NCBI RefSeq assembly: GCF_047511655.1
Contig: NC_133400.1
Coordinates: 3,261,001-3,325,000, forward strand
From: Castor canadensis
Taxonomy: Eukaryota; Chordata; Mammalia; Rodentia; Castoridae
Reading direction: 5' to 3'
Length of the DNA: 64,000 nt
Of this stretch, positions 9,940 to 23,500 are shown in pieces. The notes beneath the pieces were generated by a model. The model ran no database searches and had not been told where the DNA came from. It was given only the letters and a program-made list of their open reading frames with translations. Position 1 is the stretch's first letter. Every line of letters starts with the position of its first letter. Made by a program: the position numbers and the translations under genes.

Positions 9940-10844
9940 TTTGTTGGGTTTCTGTCCTGCATAACTACCAAGTAGAAAGTGGGCACTGTAGTGAAGATAA
10001 TCTGATAAGCAGGCAGGTATACAACAGCTGATTGGAAACCGTAGACCCACACTCAAGGGGAAAACTAATCCATTGTGTCAAGTGAGGCTTAAGACAGTGC
10101 TAGCAACAAAGGTTGGGTCTTAACACTGCTCTCAGTGTACTCAAGGGAAGGAAGCACTCTTTGCTGTAGACGACAGTGGCTTGGAGGAAATTTTTTTTTC
10201 TAAGAGAAAATTACTGATTACTCAACTGTTGCATTTTTGAATTGTTAGGTCCCTTATAGACAGTATACTGTCTCCAAAGGGGAAGTGATTGTCCAGTGCC
10301 ATACAGTAATAGTTCCATAACCAGCCTGTTTTGAGTTAACAAGCTTCGGTTCAAAAGCTGTAAGGAGTGTCTGGGAGCTCTCCAGAGCTGTGAGTGCAGG
10401 TGCCTGCCCCACTCAGCCTGGAGCAGTGGCTGGCATCTACCGTTGGTTCAAGTTACCTGAGTGCTATTTCTCTGGTCCAGTGCTGCCCAGATGTCTCCAT
10501 CCGTAGATGCTAGTGGTTATTTTAGCACTGAGGGGCTAGAGGATTAGGACCAGATGACGGGTTCTCTGTAAATTAAGGTGCTGTTCAGAGGATTGGTTTC
10601 AGGTGAAAGGACTTGCTTTTCCATCTCTTACCTGAATCCTTCAGATTTCATCTGGAAATCGTAGAACAAAACCACGTGTTATTGTGGAGGGTCAGAGGGT
10701 GTGTGTTTCAGATCTCACCCCTAGTATCTTGCTTTTAAACCTGAGCCTGTTTTTTTTTTTTTTTTTTGTATATAATATAAAGAAGTATATAATATAGTAT
10801 ATAATATATAAAGAAGATATAATATAAAAAAGATTTTCCTCTTA
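9940..10844. other. Intergenic gap between convergent GINS2 and GSE1
   Basis: About 0.9 kb separates the GINS2 poly(A) site (plus) from the GSE1 poly(A) site (minus). No exon or SINE was recognised. A poly-T plus TATAATATA-rich microsatellite lies at its right end. Confidence 0.75.
10751..10836. repeat. Poly-T and (TATAATATA)-rich microsatellite
   Basis: A T-run is followed by repeated tataatataaagaag-like units. It sits just beyond the inferred GSE1 cleavage site, in the downstream flank of that gene. Confidence 0.85.
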
Positions 10845-13800
10845 ACATGATTTAAGATGATTTTATTTTTTGGATCTTGTCAGAAATTACAGCAATATAT
10901 TCATAAATACCTAATTACTACATTCAACAAATAATATTACAATACAGTTAATTCAAACAAGTACACTTAGAACAGGTTTAATTTCACAGCATCTAAACTG
11001 CCCCCAGAGTGACCGAGGCACCATTGTCCTCCCTCCCGCCCAAGTCTGGGTTTGCTGTCCTAGCAGTGAAGCATGGGGTGTGCACAAGCAACATCACCAG
11101 TGAGCGTGTCTTTCTCAGGTCAAGGCAGAGTCTAGGAGTTTTAAGTTAAGCGCTGGATCAAAAAGTTGGGGACAGGCTACTGCAAGTAGTGAAGTCAAAG
11201 CTTGGTTACTTGGAAGAGTAGAGAGGTTGCTGCTAAGTGGCTACTATACAGAAAAACTGATGTTTGCGCTGACCACCTCCATCTTGTGTGGGTCCTTGGA
11301 ATTGTCTATGCTTTACGTGGCTCAGGGAAGGGGCAACGTGGTTTGAAGTTGAGCTGAATTTTCTGAGGTTCGGCAGTACTGTGAGCCACCTGAGGGAAAT
11401 TCCATTCTAGCACAGCTTTAGATTCTGTTTTTTGCTAATGAAAGTGCAGGCTCCTTTCAATACTTGGAGTAGTCTTAAGAGTACAAGCTATGAAAATGTT
11501 ACTGCAGTTGAGTGTTTTGTCCCTTTATAACTAGAATATAGACTGAAATGTTCAAAGTCCTATTTTGGTCACTAATCTGAGACAATGACTGGGAGTGTGG
11601 TATTTTTCAGTTTGGCTGATTATATGAAACAACAACTTGTTTTAAAGATCTGATTAAATGTGAAAACATACAATCTAGCATCAGACGGGTGTCCCTCACA
11701 AGTTTAGTGAATTCCCCACCAGACATCAGATGGCAGCTATTTCTTCTAGGTGATGTCAGAAGACACATAGCTGAAAAGGATTGGGCATTCCCATAAATAC
11801 TGATAGTTTGTACAGTCAATTCTAGAGCAAATTTGTCCTTTAAATTCAGTGGGAAAAAGGTAAACAAAAAGCTTCAGAGATTGTATGTTTGTCAATTTTG
11901 GTTAAGTCCAACCGAAAACTTAAATGAAGGCTTAAATGTACTGTGTTCTTCTGAAAATAAGTGTTCCCAGATTATGAAACTTAACTGTTGAACATGAAAA
12001 TTATTACTTGTTACTGTCTGTCTTATTGGTGCACTCTTGTTTTCTCAAGAGCCACTTCACCTTAGCTTGTGCATGCTGCCTTACTGGTTTGTACTTGTGT
12101 TCTGATTGTCATATTACTTCTTGAGCACAAGAACACATGGAGATCTCCACAGATAGATAGGAGAATGGTGCGACAGTGATACAGAACCTCAAGGGCAGGC
12201 AAGGATGTCTTTCCATTTGGAAAGGGCATCACAGTTATTGCTAGCTCAGTGACTCAGCTCCCATCCTGGCAGATCTCCCCTTTGCTCTGCATGCCGAGAG
12301 CTGCCCCATAACAATAAGTCAGCCAAGGGAATTCTTCTTGGATATAGAGAAGGGGCTGTGGCTTTCATTAGACCCTGCTTTTCCCTTTTGCTTTAGCCAA
12401 GACCATTGTCAAAGCTGATTAGCAAAAGCAGTCAGACATCTGTGATGTGGGAGGTGGCTTGAGTGAAGCCACTACACCAGAATCAGCAAGGAGGTTTTAA
12501 GTAGAAAACTTCAGTGCTATTTTGCCCTGATTGTTGGCAGTGTAACTCCCTGTACATACCTGTGGAACATGTGGCTCTCTTAATGTGTTTGCAGGGGAAG
12601 AGGCCCCCAGCACAGCCTGTTTGTTAGTTCTCTTCCAGTTGCTTGGGCTGAGGGAAGCGCTTGTTGACTGCCGGCAATACTGGCGGCACTTTTGTCTGAG
12701 TTTGCTAATAACTGGAAGGTTCTTGGCAGACATACAAAGCAAACTGTGTGAGGGCAGATACGCGACACGGCACCAGCTGCCAGCAAGCTGCTCTACGCAG
12801 CAAGGACTGGGACTTGGGGCACTGCCACTGAGCAGCAGCTAAGAGTGTCCTGCAGAGGTCAGGCATGGGCCCTTCTCCACCCGCAGACCAGCAAGTGGCT
12901 GCCTGGGCCTCTGGTTAGGACCTGTTCCAGTAGGAGGTGCTTTTTTTGATCTAGATCAAACACTGCCTGAAGGAGCAGTAACTGGGATAAGGAGGCAGTG
13001 CTGCATTGGCAATAGGAATCAGCCTGATTTCTGGCGATTCCTGTGCCTGTCACAGTGAGCTTTTATGAAAAGAGGTGTTCAGCTCAGACTGACACTTGCT
13101 GGCCCTACTTCAGGCTTTGACAAAGCTTTCAATCTAAATGTCCCTAAAGTTTCTACTCACACCTGCTCTCAGGCTCCTTAAAATCTTATTTTCCTGAAAT
13201 GTTCCTTGAGGAAGCCCCAGGCCTGTGTGCACACACATGGCTGTTAGGATGTCTTGTTCCCACCAGGCTGTCCCTTCCTTGCATCACAGCTGCAGGTTAG
13301 ACTTGCTATTATCTTTTCCAGATTTGGGGGAGGGGTGGGTAAGGAGGTAAGAAGTAACGCATGGCTTTCTACATTAGTTTCTGGTACAACTCAAAAACGA
13401 AGTGATCGCATAGGCGCCAGTGGTAAGCTTTTACTTTGCTTCTCCTTTAATTTTTAAAAACACTTCAATATTTTAATGTCCTGACCAGCAGCAGTACAAA
13501 CACTAAAAGCAAGGGTTCCCCCCCCCAAGAAAAACAAAAACAAACAAAACCCCCAAACAAGAAAAACAAACAAAAAATTCCCCAAACCACATATTAAAAA
13601 TGGCAGGCTTTATAACAATAATTAAAGTAATAAAAACATACAAAACTTTGTTTTTTAAGATATATACACAGTACAAGGCTGAAGCACCTTTGACTTTTCT
13701 CTCAAAATTTACGTTTATATGAAAACATCCCCCCCCCAATCCCACAATAACAATTTTGGGGGCATGAGTATCTGTATATGTAGGGCTCTGTACATTCTCC

Positions 13801-14463
13801 CCCACAGAGTAACAAAAAGGTACCTTCAGTTTGTGGGTTTGTTTTATCCTCAGTTAAGAGCTTTTCCAGGGAAAAGCCTTGGACTGCTCTGTGTGCTCCT
13901 AGGACCTGTTGCTCTGAAGATAAATTAACTTTTGCAGATTAGTAAGTAAAACAAATAAGGCCTTTAAAATGCACCCAATCTTTTCGGCTGAGGCAAGCCT
14001 TGCTCCTAGGGAGGAGGGAGGCCAACCCTGTGGCTGCAGCAACAGCAAACTTGAGTTCTTGTGGTACAGTAACATGGCAACACAAGAAATAAAACCAGCC
14101 GGGTCTGATCCAGTCACATGCACTGGGGGTGATTGATACATGACTTCATTTAGTGTTGGTAATGGAGCCTTCGTTCTCAGATTAAAAAAATAAAAAATGA
14201 CACAGGGGAAGAAGGAATAAAACCGCCTTTAGAAAGGAAAACTAGGGGCATCCTACACTGTTTGCTCGCTGAGTGACAAAGGTGATTTGATTGCATTGAA
14301 GTCAAGGTGAAGTTTTTTCTGGAGCCTGGAATCCTTTGCTTCATGCATGGCACATTCTCATTTTTTAAGCTTCAAACCTCCCAGTGAAAAATATTAAATA
14401 TTCAAGGTAATAAAATAGATAATATTTCTATTCTATAGGTTCAGCCTAGTGCAAGGGAAACCG
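10845..14463 (-). other. GSE1: GSE1 3' UTR
   Basis: This uninterrupted, SINE-free sequence of about 3.6 kb follows the GSE1 stop codon on the minus strand. It ends just past a canonical AATAAA (plus-strand TTTATT at 10862-10867). Absence of repeats across 3.6 kb, in a window with frequent SINEs, supports a constrained UTR. Visible sense-strand elements are a Pumilio-type TGTATATA (13661-13668) overlapping by one base a miR-101-type GTACTGT (13668-13674), and a miR-200b/c-type CAGTATT (12676-12682). The exact end is inferred. Confidence 0.75.
10862..10867 (-). terminator. GSE1: GSE1 poly(A) signal AATAAA
   Basis: TTTATT on the plus strand, AATAAA on the minus strand, about 3.6 kb past the stop codon. 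The downstream flank on the minus strand is T-rich. Confidence 0.65.
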
Positions 14464-14598
14464 TCACCTCGGATATCCCTTAAAGTAGCCCCTAGGCCAA
14501 TGCATTGCAGGCAAGGCAAGGCACTTCCGTAAGTGGTCCAGTTCTGCCTGGAGCCGCTCCCTTTCTGATACAATCTTCTGCTTCTGACTCCTCAACTC
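14464..14598 (-). CDS. GSE1: GSE1 coding exon 16 (residues 1167-1210 and stop)
   Basis: Acceptor cctctccctag; translation [40 protein letters not shown] and PR, then TGA at 14466-14464. The C-terminal [12 protein letters not shown] is a GSE1 hallmark. Confidence 0.96.
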   Translation of the reverse strand, partial: ELRSQKQKIVSERERLQAELDHLRKCLALPAMHWPRGYFKGYPR

Positions 14599-17500
14599 CT
14601 AGGGAGAGGAAAACACACGTCAAAACAAAACTCATTCCATCTGTAAGCAAACATGAGCAGGCTGCAGGCCTGAATGTTCTAGATATGGCACTTTGGCCTC
14701 TGGGAACTCTCTTCACTGGTTCTGTTTCAGGTTCTGATTTTTCCAGCTCTTGAAAAATCAGAGTGCACTGCTGCCTTAGCTCAAAGGCTAAGGCCTTGAA
14801 ACTCCCAGGTTTAAAAACTTGAGCCCTGCCCAAAAGGTGGTGGATGGAGGACCAGCAGCACTGACACAGGCTAAGAGTGGGCAGGAGAGGCTCTTTGCTT
14901 CAACTTTTCCTTCTCCAGTAAGATCCTCTTCTGCCCTCCTTAGCAACTCACAGTAGGGCAGCCTGATTAAGGCAATGAGTAATTTTCCAAAGGGGTATGA
15001 AACAGCAGCTCTGTTGTTCCAGGATCAATATTCAGCAAGTTAAAGATTACTCAAGATTCAGCTATGGAGGGGAATTATCAACTGATGCCTGAGTTTTCTC
15101 TCTGAGACTACAAGGTTTGAACTCTTAACAGCAGATTGCACCTCTCAAATGGGCCTATATGGACTATGAACATGCTCCCCTCCCTGTGTGTCTGGAGAAT
15201 GGAGACTCACCGCCATGCTGTGGGAGAGCTGCTCTGCAGTCAGACTGAGGCTGTAGTGCTGGGCCTCCAGCCGCCGGCACTGTGTCTGTAACACCTGCCG
15301 CTCCAGGTTTTGCTCTGAAAAAATGAGGTAGAAATATATTACCCTGGTATGGGCTGTGCCCCGGTCTCCAGTGCAGTCAGCAAAAGTCCCTCCTCCTGTG
15401 GATATCATTCTTCTAGTCCTTTCAGTTGCATCAATGAATACTAAACTCAGCCAACTCAAGGTAATGATAAATGACCTTGAGTCAAACAGCAATTTTTTTT
15501 TTTTTTTTTTGTGGTACTAGGGTTTGAACTCAGGGCTTATACCTTGAGCCACTCCACCAGCCCTTTTTGTTTTTTGTGATGGGTTTTTTTTTTTCAAGAT
15601 AGGGTCTCTTGAGCTATTTTGCCTGGGCTGGCTTTGAACTGAAAATCCTCCTGATCTCTGCCTCCTGAGTAGCTAGGATTGTAGGCATGCACCACCGGCA
15701 CCTGGCACAAAGGGCAATTTTAGAGACAAGGATTAGGGGCTGGTGACATGGCTAAAGTGGTAGAAGCACATGACTAATATTACTAAATATAAAAGGCCTG
15801 ATTGCAAATATTTACAGCCTAGTACCACCTAATAAAAATGGAAACCTCAATGTGGTAATAAACTGCAGAAGGCGTTAGTAGTGGTGGCCTGAGGGTAGAG
15901 CCTAAGATTTCCAGTCCACTGTGGTGGGCATGTCCCACACAACCCATCTGTACCTTCCCACTCTGTACCTTCTATGTGTTCTTGGTAAGCTTCAAAAATT
16001 GCCTCAATTCCTTGCCACTTGCGCCAGGGGGCTTCTTCATCCTCCTCTTCACTGTCCTCGTCATCTTCATCCTCTTCGTCTGACTCTCGGTCTATCATAT
16101 CCTGCATGGGAGGACCCTTTCTCCCAGCTGGGGGCTCCTGTTGCCCATTATGCTGGGGCAGGGAGACCCGGCTGGAGGACTGCAGCTCAGGAATGTTGTA
16201 GTGGACAGATGTGTCAACCTTGTGGTTCTGATCTGCAGACAGCACAGCTGTGCTTCCTGGGGAGGAGAAAACAAGCGTCACAGGAGTGGATGTTCTCCAG
16301 GAAGACCAGAAGTAAGGGGTGAGGTGGGGTGGGGGAATGTCTGCAGAAACCTCTGGTCCAACACAGCATTATTAAGGGATAGTGACAAGCAGCCGCAGAG
16401 GTGGTGGTAGACCCGAGTTCTCATCAGCCAAGTTCATCTGAGTTTGAATGTGTGGGCTTGAGTGTGGCCAGAGCTAGCCCTCAGTAAATGCCACCCCTCC
16501 TGTGTGACAGGCACAGCTGTTTTAGTCCCTGGGTGCAGTGGGGTTTTCCACTCCCAGCAGGAAGGTCGCTTGGCTGTGACCTATGTAAACAACCTGCAGC
16601 ATCTGGTGGCACAGAGCTACTGGTGGCCACTAGGGCTCACTGCTTCCTGGAGTAGGTGAGCCTGAGCTTCCACAGCCAGTGGACTGGTTGGGCTCAGATT
16701 GGCATGGAAGGAAAACTCCAAAGTCTTAAAGAAGGTGTGAGATAAAGGCAGGACTCAGCTACTCAGAGGCAGAGATTAGGAAGCAAACTGGCTGTGGTGG
16801 TGCATGCCCTACGTTGGAGGCCATAGGTTGGAGGGTCATGGTCCAGGCTAGTCTGGGTAAAGGTAAGACCCTGCCTGAAAAATAACTAAAGCAAAAAAGT
16901 ACAGGGGGGCATGGCTCAGGTGGTAAAGCACCTGCCTAGCAAGTTAGAGGCCCTGAATTCAAACACCATTACCACCCTCCAACCCCCTCACCACTCCAAA
17001 AAAAAGCCATGCTGGGACCATCTGGAAGGAAGACATTTTTCAAGTTCCTACAAGTACCTCAAAATCACTGTGATAATGTTCTTTAGATGTCACCATGAAG
17101 GAAGGAGAACCTCCAACCTGAGGAGCAAGGACCCATCTGCCTCTTAAGGAAACCTATCTTAAAAAAACAGGATTCTTGGGAGTGTGGCTCAAGAGTAAAG
17201 TGTCTGCTCTGCAAGCACGAAGACCTGAGTTCGAACCCCAGTCCCACCAAAAAAAGTTCTTCCAAATACATGACAAAAATCCAGTAACACATCCCTTAGT
17301 TTTTGTGTCCCCCCACCCCGACCACCAATGCTGGAAATGGAATCCAGGGGTCTCATACAGGCTAAATTCACCACCCTAGCCCTGCGGAGTCTTGAGTCTT
17401 TTTTTTTTTTTTTTAAGCAAAGCCCAGTACCACCAAAGTCCTTTCTAGGGAACTTATTCAGTTGTGCTGACAGTGTTAACTTAGGTGGAAGGCCCTGTCT

Positions 17501-20500
17501 GTCAGCTGAATGTCTGAAAGCATTTTACCTGTTAGCTCAGGTTTATGGCTTGGAGTAATAAACACTTAAGCACAGTTTTGGCATGATGACTAAATTATTT
17601 TCTTCTGGCTATTGAAGTTTACAAAAATGTGTTCCATGCTCAGTCATTTAATTGTTGAGGATTCTTTTCTAATCAATTTGACTTTTGATTCACTGATAGT
17701 AATCCCCATTCTCTGACGTTCAGCGAGTCCTACCACCATGGCAAAAGGTCAGGAGACTCGAGTAGGGGGGAGAGGGCACGGCAACTGTTATGTCACTACA
17801 CACAGGCTGGGGTCCCATGGAATGGGTACACAACTGGTGCCTTGTTAAGGGACCGGAGAGCACTCCAGGTTGAGTTCTATGGGGGTACTTGGGAAGTTCC
17901 TCTGCTGGAGAATGCAGAGGATAGCTTTGGTCAGCAAGACACCTCTTCTGACCTTACTAAATTCAGATGGCGCCACCTGCTGATTGCTTGGGAGTGCGGT
18001 CCACACACAAGTTCGTTAAGCTCACTGGGAGGCCTCTTAGAAAAGACCCGTAGCTGCCAAGCTCCCCGGGTGCCTCACGTGCACTGAGGTTTCAGATGCA
18101 CTGTCATTGTGTGTATGGTGGATGGTGCGAGCCCAGAGCCACTCTGAGCCGCTGCTGGCATGCAGGAACATCAGCCAGTCTAAGGTAACTTGGGACCAGA
18201 GTAAGACAATGGCCTTGTTTACCTTTGTGCTTCTGCAGGGCTTTCTGGGTAGACTGCAGCACAGATTCGTGGAACTGATGTGCAAACTCTTCTGCCACAA
18301 AGGGCTCCCAGGGCTTGCTCTTCCCGTTGATGCTGTGGGACAATGGCACAGGAATGTCCTTGGGTGCAGTACCCCGGATGTAATGAAGCATGCTCAGGCT
18401 CTTCTTGCCCCTGGGAGCCTCATTCAGCCTGGCCTTCTCACCGCTGGTAGGAGCTGGTTCCTGGACTCTGGATAGCTCCTGGGACCGCAGTTGTTCTAGT
18501 CTCCCAGCCTCCACAGCCTTTGGGACTTCGGATAAGGAGGCAGCAACCCCAACAGGCTTATCCGTCTCCAGAGAAGCTGGCTGCATGGGTGGTTCTTTGA
18601 GAGAGAGAAAGTGGGGGCACTGTTAAGAGCTGGAAGTTAACAAACATGTGGACCCTGAGCGCTAGGAACTTACATCTAACAAACGAAAGACCTAAAGCAA
18701 AGAACCAAGACTTGGGGACACTGAATTAGCCACCTGTGCGTGCAGGCACTGTCTGAAGTGGTGTGTTTAGTAGCAAGTCCATCCTCGAATGGTACCCCAG
18801 AGAACATCAGCAGGAAGAAGCAAGTCATCAGAAAGGTGGGGGAGTTATTTGCTCCGACTTGGCAAGAAAGAGCACATGGTTAAGTTAAGAGGAGGCTGGA
18901 CCATAGGATTCCCTGTTTCCTTCAGCAGGGCAGAGGTGCCACCAGACGTAAGAACACAGAAAGATGTGAAAGCAGGTGTTGGTGAGGCCAGGAAGGAAGG
19001 ATGAGCAAGACAGCCTGGGGAAGAGAGGTAGGGTGGGGCAGGCAGACAGCCCAAGGGCCTCCTGCCCAGGATAGAACTTCAGGGCTCAGGCCCCATCCGC
19101 TGGTCTCCAGATAAGGCTCTGTGTCTCAACTGAGGGATGGCGAGCTGACTGCCAGGCTGCTCTGTGGAGCTGGCACCCTCCCGAGCTCTGTGCCTCCCAA
19201 GGCCCTGCACAACTGCGCGCAGACCGCAAACTGTAAGGGGGGTGGAGAGAAGTGCAGTTGCTGGCAGGTCGGGTTCACGACGAAGATGACCTTGAGTGTC
19301 ACCTCTGACCCTAGGCAGCCATGGTACTGGGCAGTGGCTAGTGGGGCTTCCTTCCCTTACCACTCAGGGAGATGATAGGACTGTCCCTCGGAGAGTTTGT
19401 CAACGAGTCTGCCGCTGCCGCCGACAGTGACCTCTGCTTCATGGCATGGAGCATTTCAACAAGTCTCTCTCTGTCTGTGAGAAAAGCAGCCTGAGATTAA
19501 CGAAGCAGTTGCATCATTTCTGAGAGGGAGCAAAGGCAGGAGTCTAGCCTGGCTGTGACTGGCAGGTGCAAGCCCTTAAACCAAGAAGAACCAAAAGCAA
19601 GCGCCACGGGATAGCCGTGTTGACAGGAGGAAACCGCATGTGAAAGCAGGCCCAGGTTCCTCTTGGCTTTCACTGCACGTTTTAGATGTGCTCCAGAATA
19701 GCTGTGTGCGCAGTGCTTATTATGATGCTGTAACCAGCTGGTGCCTGTGGTCTTCTGTGGTGGCTTCTCAAGAGGTGTTTTTATTTAAAGACAAAAGCAC
19801 TGGCCCCCAGTGCAAGGAGACACGGGCCCGTGCAGGCCTCTGAACAGTGCCCCTGCCCCCATGACTCCTGGTGCAACCCAAGTGCAGTCCCAGGACCCTG
19901 GCCACTTCGTGAAAAATGAACGCAGACGCCAACTTGCTGCACACCACAGATTCTTTTTTCAGTGGTGTTTGTTGCCAACTCTGAAACGTAAGAAGCCACA
20001 GCACTGGTAGCTCCCTCTAGAAATTCAGTCAGGTGAAAAGACAGGTTTTACTAACAACTAGGCACCTTTCCTGGGGTTTGTGCTGGCAGTCAGCCCATTG
20101 CTAACCCTTGAAGGGGAAGCAAAGGCTCCAACTTGCTTGTTTATAGATGGCAAATAAACTGCTCGCCCCGACAGACAGACACGCTGAAGCAACTCAAAAA
20201 CCCAGGGGGACTCTGCCTTCCTGTGACTTTCTTCCACAGAGGAGACCAGGTGTCCACAAGGAGACTTGGAGGAACACAGGAAGAGGCTGTGTCCATCAAT
20301 GTCAGCACTGAGCCAGCATGTTGGCAGAGCAAGGATGTAGAAGCCCTAAGGAAGAGGTTCAGCCAGCATTTCTTCTGCACTGTGAACTTGTCCACAGGGT
20401 CTCCCCAACATGGCCTTGGTGACCAGACCGTCTGGAATCATCTTTCTGGGCAAGCCATCTGCTCAGCGTGTTGACTGTGCCTGGTGGCTACAGGCCTTCC

Positions 20501-23500
20501 CTACAGCTCCCTCCCCAGGTCTCCGACCATCAGAACATAAAGCCCAATGGGCGTCACTGGCGGTCCTCCCAGAGGAAAAGCCTGCAACACAAAGGAGGAC
20601 ACCCCTCCCTCATTCCAAGGTGGAGTTCCCCAAGTACTCTGTTCAAAAACCCACCCGCTCAAGCACTAGGACAGGTAAGCAAGCAGAGCAGCCATCAGCC
20701 GAAGACAGTGTGTTTGTGCAGGAGTATCTTAATCTTCATATCCATGCAGGACACAGTAAGAGAAAGAGGGCTTGAAGCGTGTGTGTGGGAAGTATCAGAG
20801 CAAAGTACGTCAGGTAAGCACCATGGGGTGGGCCTGCCCTGTGCACAGGTGCATTCCACAGCACACACCGTTCTTCCCCCCACTCAGGTCACAAGGCCAT
20901 ACCTTTCCTCTTTTCAGCACTGATGTGGGTCAGGTTGAAGATAGTCAAGAACTTCCTCTTCTCCTCGAAGTTGGGGCTGTTGTTCATGTCGTCAGGGCTG
21001 TATCGGGTGGACAGTGCCAGTCTGGGCGAAGGCGTCTGTCGCTTGCTCTGAACGGCCGGCGGCGATGGGCTTCTCTCTCTCAGCATCCGCCGTCGTTTCC
21101 TCCGCTTCTGGGCCACCAGTTCCTCCTTCTGCTGTTGGGTGGTCAAGCCAAAAAGTTGCAAAAACTCTAGCTTCTGGATTGGGAAAGAAAACAAATGAGC
21201 TTGAAACCACTGGCAGTGGCATGCTTTCACTGTCCCAGAGGTCCCCCACCTGGGGCCCTTGAAGCTTGTGCCATGGTTGACTTGACGTTAGACTGCAGAG
21301 GAGCCAAAGGGACTGGGGTGCTTCGAAGCCAAGATGCACAATGTGGGTACCAACAACCCAGCCCCAAACATACTGAAGGCAAAGAGGATCCAGTACCTCA
21401 GAGGATGTGTCCAGTTTGAGGGGTGGCTGCTCAGCCACACAGCGGAGGTGGGCCCTGACCTCCTCCTCATCACTCTCGTCGTAAGAGTCATCAAGGTCAT
21501 AGTAGTATCCTGATGGCAGAAATGAGTGTACTCAGCCAAGTGAGGAGCTCTGGGTGCTCCCAAGGATAGGCACCCAGGGGCATATAGGAGGGCAGTTATA
21601 AGCCTGGCCCTCTGCCCACCTGCAAATCAAGAGCAGGCATAGCAGGGACCAGGCTTCCCTGGGCTAACAATGACCCCACCAGCAGGGGACTATTCATCAC
21701 AAGGGCCTGGTGTCCATGGCTGTTTGTGCACAGGTACTCCCTCCTGCTGTGGTCACCTGGGCTTATCCCCCTTGCAGGAGGGGATGAGCATAGAGAAGAA
21801 TCACAGGGCCCCTACTTTCCAGGCATAAAATGGTCCCATTGTCTTTTGCAAGGGGAATGGGGGAGAAAAGCCCTGGTTGGGCCTTAAATCTAGCCTACCA
21901 CCCCAGCTCTGGTTAAGAGAAGCCAAGTTCAAAGCCCAGCTTAGTTGCACATGTCTATAGTTCCAGCACTCAGGAGGCTAAGGATGGAAACTTTGAGGCC
22001 AAGCTGGGCTATACAGACAACCTTGTCTCAAAACAAAGAACAAAAAAGAACAGAGTGCAATACTAGACAGGATTTAGTTTCCAGGAGAAATGAAACTGGT
22101 TTGCAGCCCGATGTGTCCTTACCAGGTGTCTGCTGAAGACCTGAGTGCCTGAGCCCTCTTGGCCTATTCCCCCCAAGCACTGTGGGGGATTGGGGTGTTA
22201 TGAGCTGAGCTGCCCCCCTCCTCAAGCAACAAGAAGGAGGTACCTGACTCCAGGCCTGGCCTGGGACAATGCCAGCTGCTGCCCCTCACTCCCTAGCCCA
22301 CCTGCTTGCAACTGATGCCAGTCCTGTATGTGCTGGGCCCAGGCCTGCCCTGTTGTCAGCGTGCTTGCCCATTAATGCTGCTTTAATAAAAAATGTAGAC
22401 ACCTTGTCAGGCTCCATTCATCACTTATTAGTCATGTGTCTGAAGCACTGTCTTTACAGACATGCTTTGATTTTGCCTTTTTGGGACAATGTGCATCATG
22501 ACAGAACATTACAAGAGGCCTAGTGTCTTTTGCTCCCACAGAGATGTCAGGTTGCCACACTGAAGTCTGAACTTACTACCAGAAGCCTACCTAAAAACCC
22601 CGCAGTGCAGGCAGGGGTGGGAGAAGGGGAGGTGAGCTGTTGGTACTAAGGGTCCCTTGTTCCCAGGCAGGTCCCCCCAGGAGGCCAGACCTTTCTCCTT
22701 GGCCTCGCGCCGCCTGCGCTCCTCCAGGTCCAGCTTGCTGACCAGTCTCCGGCGCTGCTGTAAGAGCTCATCGTAGATGTAGGCAGGATCAGGGCCCCGT
22801 GGGGTGGGAGAGCAGTAGGGGGAGCCCGGCTTCAGGTGCCCACTGAGCTCCCCAAAGGGGGATGCCTGAGGGAGGGAGGCCCGCTGCTGGCCCAGGATGG
22901 TCTGTGCTGACTTCTCAAGCTCGGCAAGGAAAGGCCCAGGCCCATGAGGGAAGACCTGGGGCTCCAGGCTTCCTGCCTCCCTCGGTGGTGGCTGGTACTT
23001 GTCCAAGGTAGTGGCCTCATGCTTTCGGGCCTCCTCGGCCTTCTCTGGGCAGTAGACGCGCTCCACTTTCACCAATGGCACAGCAGCCTGGCGGCTGGGC
23101 TCAAATGCACCCGGGTGGCTGTGCAGAGAGTGGCTCTCAGTTCGCCGTGTCTCCAGGGTATTGTCCATCAGGGACACCGGATTCCAGAGGGCGGTGGACA
23201 CAGTGTGGTGCGGGGGCTTGGGTGAGATCAGAGGTGGCGGCCCACCAAAGTGCTGTGGGGGATCGCGGCTGCCCTGCTCATGACGGTTTGGTCCTGGCCT
23301 AGGGAGTGAAGGTCAGCTCATCAGTCATGGGGAGTAGACCAGCCAGCCAGCGAGGCCCACCATTTCTGCCACTTACACAAGTCTCCACAAAGAACGGCCT
23401 TCATCCTCGTTTTCTACAGGGAAAGCAACCCCTTGCTGGAAGGGTGGCCCTGCCACCAGCCTTCCTCAAAATACGCCAGGTAAGCACCAGGCAGGCAACA

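Larger units (their letters stand above)
15315..15968 (-). other. GSE1: GSE1 intron 14
   Basis: 654 bp, about half occupied by two SINEs (15,490-15,714 and 15,736-15,838). Confidence 0.9.
16257..18222 (-). other. GSE1: GSE1 intron 13
   Basis: 1,966 bp, GT-AG. Contains a B1+ID dimer (16,783-17,006), an ID SINE (17,167-17,256) and a possible minus-strand ID remnant (17,325-17,395). The rest is unique, with no exon seen. Confidence 0.85.

Noticed and set aside
16019-16201. Poly-serine plus-strand ORF
   Set aside because: It is the antisense of the acidic Glu/Asp run in GSE1 exon 14.
17167-17256. tRNA gene from A- and B-box-like motifs
   Set aside because: The sequence is an ID-type SINE: it lacks a foldable 3' acceptor half, ends in an A-run and recurs many times.
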